From Oceanospirillum sanctuarii (lineage in GTDB: Bacteria; Pseudomonadota; Gammaproteobacteria; Pseudomonadales; Halomonadaceae), in the NCBI RefSeq assembly GCF_002150805.1, contig NZ_MTBA01000001.1, positions 703,854 through 767,853 on the forward strand: a DNA stretch of 64,000 bases. Direction: 5' to 3'. Below are positions 37,109 to 45,510 of this stretch, piece by piece (position 1 is the first letter of the stretch; every line of letters begins with the position of its first letter). The translations under genes and the position numbers were made by a program. The notes beneath the pieces are model-generated. The model worked only from the letters and a program-made list of their open reading frames with translations. It did not search any database and had not been told where the DNA came from.

Positions 37109-37562
37109 ATCTCCCTGCATCGGCATCTGCAGCACCACTCTGGGTGACGAGATCTGTCGTGGCTGCAAGCGTCACTCTGATGAGATTTTAAGCTGGGGGC
37201 AGGCTGAAGCCAGTGAGCGCGATGCGGCTATGCATCGTATTGAATCCCTCACCGAAAAAACCGTATCTGAGTTTTTTGTGTTGCTTGATAAAGATCAACT
37301 GCAACAACAACTTAGCCAGCGCCGAATCCGCTATACTAAGCGCTTTTCGCCCGAATGCTGGATCGTTGATCTGTTAAGGGTCGGCGCAGGCCGTATTCAG
37401 GATATTGAAGCCTACGGCATTACACTTACGGATCAGGCCAGAAGGCTTTCGCCGGATACCGGGCGACACAACACGACATCGCGTCTTCTGGAACTCATTT
37501 ACCAGAAGATCAACCGAACCATCTTAGAAGAAACAGACAGGCTGATTTGTGAAAAATCCTGA
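37095..37562 (+). CDS. DUF1289 domain protein (Cys-rich N-terminus)
   Basis: 155 residues. The N-terminal 55 are a DUF1289 domain with [19 protein letters not shown]: four cysteines, likely a metal site. The remaining 100 residues are a basic extension with no recognised fold. Start ATG 37095 lies inside the end of yidD (14-base overlap) and the end overlaps miaE by 14 bases, so the three are probably co-expressed. The frame stays open further upstream, antisense of sense to yidD, but that part is a shadow. Function unknown. Confidence 0.8.
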   Translation: MARIESPCIGICSTTLGDEICRGCKRHSDEILSWGQAEASERDAAMHRIESLTEKTVSEFFVLLDKDQLQQQLSQRRIRYTKRFSPECWIVDLLRVGAGRIQDIEAYGITLTDQARRLSPDTGRHNTTSRLLELIYQKINRTILEETDRLICEKS

Positions 37563-38196
37563 TTTGCTCGAAGAGATCTACCAGTTTTTACCTTGCTCCA
37601 CCCCTGCTCTCTGGGTGGAACAGGCCCTTGAAAACCTTGATATCCTGCTGATCGACCACGCTCAGTGCGAGAAAAAAGCAGCATCTACAGCGATGAATCT
37701 GATGTATCGCTACGTGGACAAGCCGGATCTGTTGAAAAAAATGTCTCAGCTGGCCCGTGAAGAACTGCTTCACTTTGAGCAGGTCGTCACCATTCTTGAA
37801 GAGCGAGGCATCCGCTACGAGCACCTTACAGCGGCTCGTTATGCTTCCGGCCTTCGTCAACATATCCGCAAGGGTGCTGATGAGCTGATCGATGTGCTTA
37901 TCATTGGTGCCTTTATCGAAGCACGCTCCTGTGAACGCTTTATGGCTCTGATTCCCCATCTGGATGAAGCGCTGGGCAAATACTACCAGTCACTGGTTCG
38001 CTCCGAAGGTCGCCACTATCGCGATTATCTGGATCTGGCTCAGCAATACGCCTCAGCTCCAATCGACGAGCGCATCGCTTTCTTTGCGGAAGTGGAGAAA
38101 GAGCTGATCGAATCCGATGATGATACCTTCCGCTTCCACAGCGGCCCGGTTGTTATCAAGCAAGACCTGAAACAGGATCAGGCACAACCAGCTTGA
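37549..38196 (+). CDS. miaE: tRNA-(ms2io6A)-hydroxylase MiaE
   Basis: 215 residues of a ferritin-like di-iron hydroxylase that oxidises the isopentenyl side chain of ms2i6A37 in tRNA. Iron-ligand motifs are DHAQCEKKAA, REELLHFEQV and FIEARSCERF with SEGRHYRDY. GTG 37549 is the start, overlapping the DUF1289 gene. A strong terminator follows. Confidence 0.9.
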   Translation: MKNPDLLEEIYQFLPCSTPALWVEQALENLDILLIDHAQCEKKAASTAMNLMYRYVDKPDLLKKMSQLAREELLHFEQVVTILEERGIRYEHLTAARYASGLRQHIRKGADELIDVLIIGAFIEARSCERFMALIPHLDEALGKYYQSLVRSEGRHYRDYLDLAQQYASAPIDERIAFFAEVEKELIESDDDTFRFHSGPVVIKQDLKQDQAQPA

Positions 38197-38231
38197 GCCG
38201 TTCAATCAGTCGTTACGCATTGAAATGATCA

Positions 38232-38267
38232 AGAAAGGCGCTACCGGATATCCGATAGCGCCTTTCT
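38232..38267. terminator. Terminator after miaE
   Basis: An 18-bp near-perfect stem (AGAAAGGCGCTACCGGAT with ATCCGATAGCGCCTTTCT, one mismatch). The T run is short. Confidence 0.7.
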
Positions 38268-38338
38268 GGCTTATATAAATATGCTACCAACCCTTTTCCA
38301 CTCAGCCCCTTTTGAAAGCGCTTTGCAAAGGCAATTTA

Positions 38339-39541
38339 ATGGCTTTAGATTTTAGTGAAACCCTCATTCTTGCCATTTTGGTTTTATTTACTGGCATGCA
38401 CCTCAACAAGAAGATCCCTTTTTTCAGGAATTATAATATTCCGGAACCCGTCACAGGTGGCGTTTTAGCCTCTCTCGTCCTTGGTTTGATCTATGCCATT
38501 ACCGGAATCGAAGTAAAATTTTCTCTGGAGCAAAGAGATGCTCTTTTGATTGTCTTTTTCACTACCGTTGGACTTTCAGCCAAGTTCTCCACTTTGCTAA
38601 AGGGCGGTTCTGCTCTGGTGGTGCTGCTGGTTCTGGCAATCGTGTTTTTATTTGTTCAGAACCTCACTGGTATCGGTGCTGCTCAAATGACTGACCAGAG
38701 CTCACACATGGGGCTGCTTAGTGGTTCGATCTCTCTTAGTGGCGGTCACGGCACCACCATCGCCTGGGCACCCGTTTTCTCTAACCAATATATGATTGAG
38801 AATGCACTGGAGATCGGAATCGCCTGCGCTACTTTTGGTCTGGTGTTTGGAGGTTTGATCGGCGGCCCTATTGCACAATACCTGATCAAAAAGCACGATC
38901 TTAAACCCTATACCGAAACTGCTCCGGTAACTGTCGGCATTAAGCATGATGAAACGAAGAACACCAGCATCTCTGTCGACAGTATGCTGGTTGCTTTATT
39001 TGTTATTAGTCTTGCAATTAGCCTAGGTATTCAGCTGAACAGTTTGGTTGAAAGTATCGGCTTAAAACTACCGATGTTTGTAACAGCTCTGTTTTCAGGG
39101 ATCTTCCTGACAAACACCGTCCCTCTGATATTCAAACAAATTCAGTGGCCAACGAATACGCCGACACTTTCTCTTGTCTCGGACCTGTCTCTTGGCTTAT
39201 TTCTCGCCATGTCACTGATGTCGCTGCAATTATGGTCTCTGGTAGACCTCGCGCTGCCATTGATTCTGGTACTGGTTTTGCAGATCCTGTTTACGGTGCT
39301 TTTCTCTATCTTTGTTGTATTCCGGCTTTTAGGGAAATCATACGAGTCAGCAGTCATGACCTCAGGTTATGCGGGCCTTACCCTGGGAGCAACTCCGACA
39401 GCCATCGCCAATATGACAGCGGTAACTAAAAAATTCGGCGTATCCCATAAAGCCTTTATTGTTGTCCCTCTGGTAGGCGCTTTCTTTATCGACGTTTGTA
39501 ATGCCATGATTATTAATGGCTTTCTAATTGCCTTAGGGTAA
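38339..39541 (+). CDS. gltS: Sodium/glutamate symporter GltS
   Basis: 400 residues, almost the length of E. coli GltS (401), with ten or more helices in two inverted halves. Each half has a Ser/Gly-rich re-entrant loop (GSISLSGGHGTTIAWAP; GYAGLTLGATPTAIANM). Imports glutamate with Na+. ATG 38339 has AAGG about eight bases upstream; the frame opens nine codons earlier at TTG. Single gene with terminator. Confidence 0.92.
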   Translation: MALDFSETLILAILVLFTGMHLNKKIPFFRNYNIPEPVTGGVLASLVLGLIYAITGIEVKFSLEQRDALLIVFFTTVGLSAKFSTLLKGGSALVVLLVLAIVFLFVQNLTGIGAAQMTDQSSHMGLLSGSISLSGGHGTTIAWAPVFSNQYMIENALEIGIACATFGLVFGGLIGGPIAQYLIKKHDLKPYTETAPVTVGIKHDETKNTSISVDSMLVALFVISLAISLGIQLNSLVESIGLKLPMFVTALFSGIFLTNTVPLIFKQIQWPTNTPTLSLVSDLSLGLFLAMSLMSLQLWSLVDLALPLILVLVLQILFTVLFSIFVVFRLLGKSYESAVMTSGYAGLTLGATPTAIANMTAVTKKFGVSHKAFIVVPLVGAFFIDVCNAMIINGFLIALG

Positions 39542-39573
39542 TTAGGACTTCCAGCGCTACCGCAGCAACTAAC

Positions 39574-39601
39574 AAAAAAACCGCCTTATGGCGGTTTTTT
39601 T
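39574..39601. terminator. Bidirectional terminator between gltS and sufE
   Basis: A7-CCGCC stem (39574-39585) pairs with GGCGGTTTTTTT after a short loop, between convergent genes. Confidence 0.85.
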
Positions 39602-39667
39602 GTGTCGATCTAATTGCTGGTAAATTCTACAACGATTTACCCGCTGAAACAGATAAAATATTAAGCG

Positions 39668-40081
39668 TTACTTATAGCTGGTCGCCAACTCGCCGATTCG
39701 CTGCAGCATCGCATGCAGACCATTGCTACGCGTCGGGCTCAGGTGTTTATCAAGACCCAACTTGGCCAGAAACTCCGGCTGAGTTGCCAGAATATCTGCC
39801 GGTGTGCGGTTATCGTAGATACGCAGAAGCAGGGCAATCAGTCCGGATACAATCGCGGCATCACTGATCGCATTCAGCTTGATCTTGCCATCTTTAAACT
39901 CGTGATGAATCCAAACCTGAGACTGGCAGCCATTGATCTTATTCAGATCTGTTTTCCACTCTTCAGGAAACTCCGGCAGCTGCTTACCCATGTCGATGAT
40001 GTACTGATACTTGTCCATCCAATCATCAAAAAACTCAAACTCATCAACAAGATCTAACTGTGCCTGATTGATTTCGGACAT
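39668..40081 (-). CDS. sufE: SufE-family Fe-S cluster sulfur acceptor
   Basis: 137 residues with the persulfide cysteine C52 in INGCQSQVW and the SPTRSNGLHAML element. SufE takes sulfur from a SufS/CsdA-type desulfurase and activates it. No sufBCDS genes are adjacent, so it could serve CsdA (CsdE role). ATG 40081 is taken as start. Confidence 0.88.
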   Translation of the reverse strand: MSEINQAQLDLVDEFEFFDDWMDKYQYIIDMGKQLPEFPEEWKTDLNKINGCQSQVWIHHEFKDGKIKLNAISDAAIVSGLIALLLRIYDNRTPADILATQPEFLAKLGLDKHLSPTRSNGLHAMLQRIGELATSYK

Positions 40082-40259
40082 AACGCAGCCTTCCAGTAAC
40101 TTTCGGGTAAAAGATAAAACCAGTCACCAACACTTTAAAACGTGCTAGAGGTGATCCTGATAACGACAAAATGCCTTCTAAAACAATGCTGTAATTTATC
40201 ACAACGGGCAGAGGGCATTATAGCAGCGCGCGCTCTAACCGTCAGTTACAGGTAACGTC

Positions 40260-41471
40260 TCAGCGCGCCGCCAACCCATGATGATAGGCTAAAGCCACCC
40301 ACAAACTGGCACCTGTCGCCAAAATCTCATCATTGAAATCATAGTGCGGACTATGAAGAGTACAGCTTCCCGTCGTTGGACCATTGCCTAACCAGAAGTA
40401 ACAGCCCGGAATCTCCTGAAGGAAATAGGAGAAATCTTCCGCGCCCATACTCGGTGGTAATTTGCTCTGAACAAACGAATCACCAAGCATCCTTTTTGCA
40501 ACCACTTCCAGGCTTTGCGTCGCCTTAGTCTGGTTTATTGTTGCCGGATAGGTTCCGCCAAAGGCGATTGATCCGGTTGCACCGAAGCCTGCACAGGTGT
40601 GCTGTACCAGATCAGACATTCTCTGATGTAGTAACGCATGGGTTTCATCATTAAGGGCTCGGGTCGTCCCCTTTAGGGTGACACTGCCGGGAATAATATT
40701 GGTCGTCGTTCCCGCATTCATTTGGGTCACACTGATAACACCGGATTCCAACGGACTGATATTTCGACTGACAACGCTTTGAAAAGCCGTAATCAGCTGG
40801 GCTGCGATGACAGTAGGGTCCACGCCTAAATGAGGCATAGCACCATGACCACCTTCACCCTCAATCAGCACTTCGAAGGTATCCATTCCCGCCATCACTG
40901 GACCATCATGAACCGCTACATGACCCGCCTCAAGCCCCGGCCAGTTATGCAGACCAAAGACATAATCAGCCGGATAATCTTTGAAAATCCCCTGATTCAC
41001 CATCACCCGGGCGCCACCCTGCCCCTCTTCTGCAGGCTGAAAGATCAGGACGACTTCACCACAGAAATCGGGATGCTCAGCAAGGTATTTGGCAGCACCG
41101 AGCAACATCGTTGTGTGACCATCATGACCACAGGCATGCATCTGGCCGTCATGGCGAGAGCGGTGCTCAAATGTATTTTTTTCCTGTAATGGCAAGGCAT
41201 CCATGTCTGCTCTTAAAGCTATCGTAGGCCCCGCACCACCCTGCCCTTTGATACGCGCCATAATGCCGGTTTCCGCCCAGTTCCTGGTAAACTCAATCCC
41301 CCATTCAGCGAGCTTTGCTGCAATCAGATCCGAAGTTTTTTGCTCAAGGTAAGCCAGCTCAGGGTGAGCATGAATCTGATGACGCCACTGAATCATCTCT
41401 TTGTGACGTAAAGAACCAGCCTCAATCACAGGCTTAATGATTTGGGCAGAATTTTTATGTAGGTCGGTCAT
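40260..41471 (-). CDS. M20-family amidohydrolase (hippurate-hydrolase type)
   Basis: 403 residues. Two-metal peptidase fold with ligands in HACGHDGHT (112-120), catalytic EE at 148-149 (PAEEGQGG), H in FGLHNWPG and the C-terminal MGAEDFSYF histidine region. Dimerisation domain about 195-305. Family members remove N-acyl groups from amino acids (hippurate, N-acetyl-diaminopimelate, IAA conjugates); the substrate is open. It follows the integrase gene by 33 bases on the same strand and could be read with it. Confidence 0.88.
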   Translation of the reverse strand: MTDLHKNSAQIIKPVIEAGSLRHKEMIQWRHQIHAHPELAYLEQKTSDLIAAKLAEWGIEFTRNWAETGIMARIKGQGGAGPTIALRADMDALPLQEKNTFEHRSRHDGQMHACGHDGHTTMLLGAAKYLAEHPDFCGEVVLIFQPAEEGQGGARVMVNQGIFKDYPADYVFGLHNWPGLEAGHVAVHDGPVMAGMDTFEVLIEGEGGHGAMPHLGVDPTVIAAQLITAFQSVVSRNISPLESGVISVTQMNAGTTTNIIPGSVTLKGTTRALNDETHALLHQRMSDLVQHTCAGFGATGSIAFGGTYPATINQTKATQSLEVVAKRMLGDSFVQSKLPPSMGAEDFSYFLQEIPGCYFWLGNGPTTGSCTLHSPHYDFNDEILATGASLWVALAYHHGLAAR

Positions 41472-41504
41472 AAATCGCTCTTTCTTATTATCTCTCGACG
41501 GGCA

Positions 41505-42764
41505 TCAGCTATCAGAGGTTTCATCCTGAGCTGCAACACCATCAAAACGGTTAACTGCATCATGCCACGCTTCATCTTCAGCATGGAAATAGATTGCCGT
41601 CGTTTCCAACTGGCTGTGCCGGGCTGTTTTACTGACCAGCCGTAGGTCAACACCCTTATCTGCCAGATGGGTAATAGCCGTGTGCCGGAACCAATGCGTC
41701 GATGCCTGACGCATTCTGGCTGCAGATTCCGGAAAATTAGCGTCAATCAGATCAGCGGTATCCGCGAGGATTTTCTTGCTTAACCGGTAGATCATATTCG
41801 GGCTTACGCCTTTTGTGCCCCGTGTTGAACGAATAAAAGGGCTTTCATCATCAACCTCCGGCTCCGCTGACAAACCAAGAAATCTTCGATAATGCATTAC
41901 CTGGCGGATCATAGGTTCAGGAACCGGAACCTCAGCATACTTTTTACCTTTACCTAACACCCGCCACCACCATCGTCCACGCCTTTGAAAAAAGTCGTTC
42001 ATATTGCAGGCGGCAACCTCACTGGCCCGGGGCGCCAGATAGTAGAGGAAGTAAAACAGCGTTTTTTCCCGCACAGATTCACGTTCGTTTTTTTCGCCAG
42101 ATTCCACATCGATGCCAAAACTCTCGGAATAGCGCTCGAAAATATGCCGAATATCATCCTGCTCCAGATAGCGTTCAATTTTCTTACTGCGCTGCATCGC
42201 CTGATTATCGGTGCTTTTATGACGAATCAACGCAAAGGGGTTGCCTCTGAGATAATCCGCATCTCGCAGGTAATTAAACAAGCCTTTAAGGATCGTCAGC
42301 GTTTGTCTTTGACTCGTTGCACTTAATCCCGTCTTAAAGGGTTTCCAGTCCGGGGAAGTTCGGGCGCAAGGTTCACCACACCAAAAATCAACGGGTTCAG
42401 GCTGTTTTATAAAGGCCTGATAATCCGCAATATCCTGCCGGTTCAGATCCGACAATGCCTTACCTTGCTGATACCAACACCAAAGAATAAGGCGTTCAGC
42501 CTCACGGCGATAACTGCGAAACGTTTCGGGTGAATCCTGATATTCCAAAAGCCAGCTCTGCACGGCTTCCAGGTCTGTATTGGCGACAATTTGTGGTGCT
42601 ACGTCATTTCGGTTTGCTCCAAAACGGCCACTCAAAACCTCTGGTAGCTCCACTTGGTTCGCTATCAGCTTTTCCAAAGGCATCAAAGCACCTGAAGGGC
42701 CGCTAATGCCCTGTTCGTTACCAGATTGCCTGCCCAGTGAGCCAGCTTGAATGAATTCAGCCAT
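41505..42764 (-). CDS. Tyrosine site-specific recombinase (integrase)
   Basis: 419 residues. N-terminal SAM-like core-binding domain (about 60-175) and catalytic domain (about 195-400) with all active residues: R246 (APRASEV), K near 274, H357-x-x-R360 (HWFRHTAITHLADKG), H383 (ARHSQLETT) and nucleophile Y392. The protein is longer than XerC/D (about 300) and has no phage neighbours. Divergent from a KfrA-like DNA-binding coiled-coil gene across a repeat-rich region. No flanking tRNA or att duplication is visible. It might resolve or move something, or act as a chromosomal recombinase. ATG 42764 with GAGA just upstream. Confidence 0.88.
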   Translation of the reverse strand: MAEFIQAGSLGRQSGNEQGISGPSGALMPLEKLIANQVELPEVLSGRFGANRNDVAPQIVANTDLEAVQSWLLEYQDSPETFRSYRREAERLILWCWYQQGKALSDLNRQDIADYQAFIKQPEPVDFWCGEPCARTSPDWKPFKTGLSATSQRQTLTILKGLFNYLRDADYLRGNPFALIRHKSTDNQAMQRSKKIERYLEQDDIRHIFERYSESFGIDVESGEKNERESVREKTLFYFLYYLAPRASEVAACNMNDFFQRRGRWWWRVLGKGKKYAEVPVPEPMIRQVMHYRRFLGLSAEPEVDDESPFIRSTRGTKGVSPNMIYRLSKKILADTADLIDANFPESAARMRQASTHWFRHTAITHLADKGVDLRLVSKTARHSQLETTAIYFHAEDEAWHDAVNRFDGVAAQDETSDS

Positions 42765-42835
42765 TTCTCGTTACCAACCAATTTCTCGTTACTAGCCGAT
42801 AGTTATCGATCGTTAAACGCTGTCGTTCGTTAAAC
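42763..42835. repeat. Iteron-like direct repeats at the integrase start
   Basis: ATTTCTCGTTAC occurs at 42763-42774 and 42781-42792, and CGTTAAAC at 42811-42818 and 42828-42835. All four share CGTTAM, at distances of 18, 24 and 17 bases. The first overlaps the integrase start codon, so bound protein would block its expression. Possible recombinase arm sites or KfrA-like binding sites. Confidence 0.5.
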
Positions 42836-42910
42836 CGCTATTTTCAGCCATCAAGACTGCACCAAGCCTCAAGGCAACTTATCAGCCCATTCTAGCAGTG
42901 TAATTTTAAA

Positions 42911-42980
42911 AATTCACGGTTATTAGAGTTACCGTGAATTAGCAGCAATATTGATTAAATTTATTATGTAATGCATAATA
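42911..42980. promoter_or_regulatory. Operator-like palindromes and promoter of the KfrA-like gene
   Basis: A perfect 10-bp inverted repeat AATTCACGGT (42911-42920) / ACCGTGAATT (42931-42940) is followed by a sigma70-like promoter: TTGATT (42951-42956), 17 bases, CATAAT (42974-42979). A second repeat TATTATG (42962-42968) / CATAATA (42974-42980) covers the -10. Autoregulation by the encoded DNA-binding protein is inferred. Confidence 0.5.
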
Positions 42981-43037
42981 CGTAATATTGACTGTAAGTC
43001 TTAATGTGTGCGTTACCGGATTAGGAAAAAGCGAAAA

Positions 43038-44093
43038 ATGGCAAGAAATGGCATTAGTTATAGCGACGTAAAACAAGCCATCGACGAGATGCAGTCAGAA
43101 GGCCTAAACCCCACCATTGCAGGATTACGGGAAAGACTGGGCACCGGCAGCTTCACCACCATCTCGGAACACTTAAAACGCTGGAGAAGCGAAAGGCAGC
43201 AACAACCCATGATTGCTGGCGACACCCCTGCCCCAGACAACCTGAACAGCATGGTTCAGGCGGTATGGCAGCAAGCCCGCGAAGACGCGACAAAAGAACT
43301 GGAAAGCTACAAACAGGAAATTCAGAAGACCCTGGATCAGGCCGAGGAAGAAAAGCAGCAAGCCATAGAGCAAGCTGTAGCCACAAATGAACGCAACAAA
43401 TGGCTGGAAGACAAAAATAACGCCCTGCTCGAAGAGATCAGAGAATTGGAAAAACAGAAAGGAATTCTGACAACCAAGATCGAGAACAGTGAAGATAAAA
43501 ACAGAGAGCTGAGAACTCACTTAGAAAGCGCAAAAGCGGATCTCACCAGCCAGCAACAAAGCCTGGAAGAACTGAAAGAGAAGCAACGCAAAGAACTCGC
43601 TCAATTTGAAGAAAGAAGCCAACAGGAGAGACAGAAGCTCCAGGACGACCTCAAGGAGACACTTAAGCTATTCGAACAACAGCTCAATGAAGAGAGAAAA
43701 CGCAGCGAAGCATCCGAGCAACACTGGATCAAACAGATTGATAGCCTGAGACAGCAGCTGAAAGACAAAGACGCAAGAAAGGATAAACTGGAGAAAAATC
43801 TATCTGAGCAAAACAGAGCAAATAGCGAACAAAACAAAGCCACAACATCTGTGCTGAGTGCAATTCAGACAAGCCTCGAGAACAGCAATCTGCAAAACAA
43901 AGAAAACCAGAGCTCGCTAACAGCCCTTATCAAAGCGGTAAAAGAGATCGAAAGGAACACCGATAAAGAAATAAAACACCTACGAAATGAAACCGAAGAG
44001 AACCAGAGAAATCAGGAACAATTGTTTACTCAGCTCACAAACCAAATAAAAGACCTCGAAAATACCACCCCCCCCCAAAAAAGCACTGATTAA
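43038..44093 (+). CDS. KfrA-like DNA-binding protein with long coiled coil
   Basis: 351 residues. The first 50 or so (MARNGISYSDVKQAIDEM, then GLRERLGTGSFTTISEHLKRW) match the KfrA N-terminal helix-turn-helix known from plasmid-borne regulators. The rest (about 70-345) is a highly charged coiled coil of Glu, Lys, Gln and Asn. KfrA of IncP plasmids is an autorepressor linked to plasmid partition. Here it is chromosomal and divergent from a complete tyrosine recombinase. ATG 43038 was chosen; the frame opens at GTG 43008. The 3' end holds nine C followed by six A (44068-44082), a slippage-prone tract. Confidence 0.82.
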   Translation: MARNGISYSDVKQAIDEMQSEGLNPTIAGLRERLGTGSFTTISEHLKRWRSERQQQPMIAGDTPAPDNLNSMVQAVWQQAREDATKELESYKQEIQKTLDQAEEEKQQAIEQAVATNERNKWLEDKNNALLEEIRELEKQKGILTTKIENSEDKNRELRTHLESAKADLTSQQQSLEELKEKQRKELAQFEERSQQERQKLQDDLKETLKLFEQQLNEERKRSEASEQHWIKQIDSLRQQLKDKDARKDKLEKNLSEQNRANSEQNKATTSVLSAIQTSLENSNLQNKENQSSLTALIKAVKEIERNTDKEIKHLRNETEENQRNQEQLFTQLTNQIKDLENTTPPQKSTD

Positions 44094-44125
44094 ACAAAAA
44101 AGAGCCGGCAATGCCGGCTCTTTAT
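44093..44125. terminator. Bidirectional terminator between kfrA-like gene and fadL
   Basis: AGAGCCGG (44101-44108) / CCGGCTCT (44114-44121) stem with A tract before and TTTA after, between convergent genes. Confidence 0.75.
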
Positions 44126-44146
44126 ATATCAGAGAGACCAACTCAA

Positions 44147-45475
44147 CTAGAAAGACATATTGTAAGCAAGCGAGAACACATTAGCGCTTGTCTCGTAATC
44201 AGCATCCAACTTACCTCGGGACGCATCCTCAGAAAGCGAACCATCCCTCACGACACTAACATCATCAATCATAACGTAGGTATAGGCAGCGGTTAGCTCA
44301 CTTCCACCTGCAAACTTATAACTCCCACCTAGCGATACCCACTGACGGTCACCATCTGGGGTTCTAGCCGAACGATAAGCTTCTTTTGCAGGCGAGTTAT
44401 CCTGCGCATAACCGCCCCGAAGGGTTAACTGATCAGAATATTCATAAGTCAAACCTGTTGAATAGAACCATTGATCCTCAAAGTTGAACGTCAAAACTGA
44501 GTCAGGCTGCTTTATGCCGTCATCACCAGGCGCGAAGGCAATCCGCATCTCATCCAGAACACCCCAACCTGTTTTCATAGCTGTAGCGCCTAGAGTCAGA
44601 CGCTCACCCAGATCCTGCTCAAGACTCATCGTGAGAACAGAGGGGAAGCTCAGTTCATCAAACAGATAAGCTTCATCCACACCCAATGCTGCGAGAGTCG
44701 GACTGACATTGGTATAATCCGCATCACCTTCGAATGTGTACTCAACATCACTTCGGTAACCTACACCAATACGAGTGCCATCAATAGGCTCCAGGGCGAT
44801 ACCTATAGAGTATGCATAGGCAATATCATCAGCCTCTAACTCAGCATAACCATCCCCTGAAGAGCTATTACCACCGCTAAAATCGGTTAAGCTTGAGGCC
44901 AGCAATACGCTCCCCTTATGCACCTGCACACTGGCACCCACAGCGCCCCAGCCACCAAGCTTTTGAGCCAGAGAAAGTGACAACGCGATATCCTGAACAG
45001 CCGTTTCCGCAGAATGATATCGACCAGCCCAATCCTTACCGTACTTACCTGACAACCCAAAAGGCACATTCAAAGAAGCTCCAAGCGTGGTACTGCTTGT
45101 CACAGGGAGCGCAAAATACACCGAAGGAACCAGAGTTGGGTTCACCACGTCATTCGGCGCCTTACCGGACAGTGTGTTTCCACCCGGGTCCGAAGCCGAG
45201 TTAACCGTGACATCCATACTTGGCATGACCAGAGCTCCGGAAGCATAAAGCTCTACACCCTTAGCATTACTAAATAACGCAGGGTTCCAGAAGCTGAAAG
45301 AAATATCCTGATTACTTGCTGCAGCACCTGCCAATGCATTACCAGAAGCCGTTGCACTGTGATCATTTAATGCAAAACCTGCAGCTGAAGCTTGCTGTGC
45401 AGTCAAGCCAGAGCCTAAGGTAAATAACGCTAATTTGATGCTGCTTGCCAGCAATTGTTTTTTAATCATTTTCAT
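44147..45475 (-). CDS. fadL: FadL-family outer-membrane fatty-acid transporter
   Basis: 442 residues: signal peptide (about 1-32, cut at ASA/AGF), N-terminal hatch starting AGFALNDHSATASGNALAG with the NPA motif (SFWNPALF), and a 14-strand barrel ending in a C-terminal Phe (YNMSF). Imports long-chain fatty acids by lateral diffusion. It starts 35 bases after a secreted lipase gene on the same strand, forming a lipase-FadL operon. GGAG six bases before ATG 45475. Confidence 0.88.
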   Translation of the reverse strand: MKMIKKQLLASSIKLALFTLGSGLTAQQASAAGFALNDHSATASGNALAGAAASNQDISFSFWNPALFSNAKGVELYASGALVMPSMDVTVNSASDPGGNTLSGKAPNDVVNPTLVPSVYFALPVTSSTTLGASLNVPFGLSGKYGKDWAGRYHSAETAVQDIALSLSLAQKLGGWGAVGASVQVHKGSVLLASSLTDFSGGNSSSGDGYAELEADDIAYAYSIGIALEPIDGTRIGVGYRSDVEYTFEGDADYTNVSPTLAALGVDEAYLFDELSFPSVLTMSLEQDLGERLTLGATAMKTGWGVLDEMRIAFAPGDDGIKQPDSVLTFNFEDQWFYSTGLTYEYSDQLTLRGGYAQDNSPAKEAYRSARTPDGDRQWVSLGGSYKFAGGSELTAAYTYVMIDDVSVVRDGSLSEDASRGKLDADYETSANVFSLAYNMSF

Positions 45476-45510
45476 TGTGAACTCCGTTCTTATTTTTGTC
45501 TGATCACAAA

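Noticed and set aside
41471-44125. Integrated genomic island bounded by att sites
   Set aside because: No tRNA gene, no flanking direct repeat of useful length and no other mobile genes; flanking genes look like ordinary chromosome.
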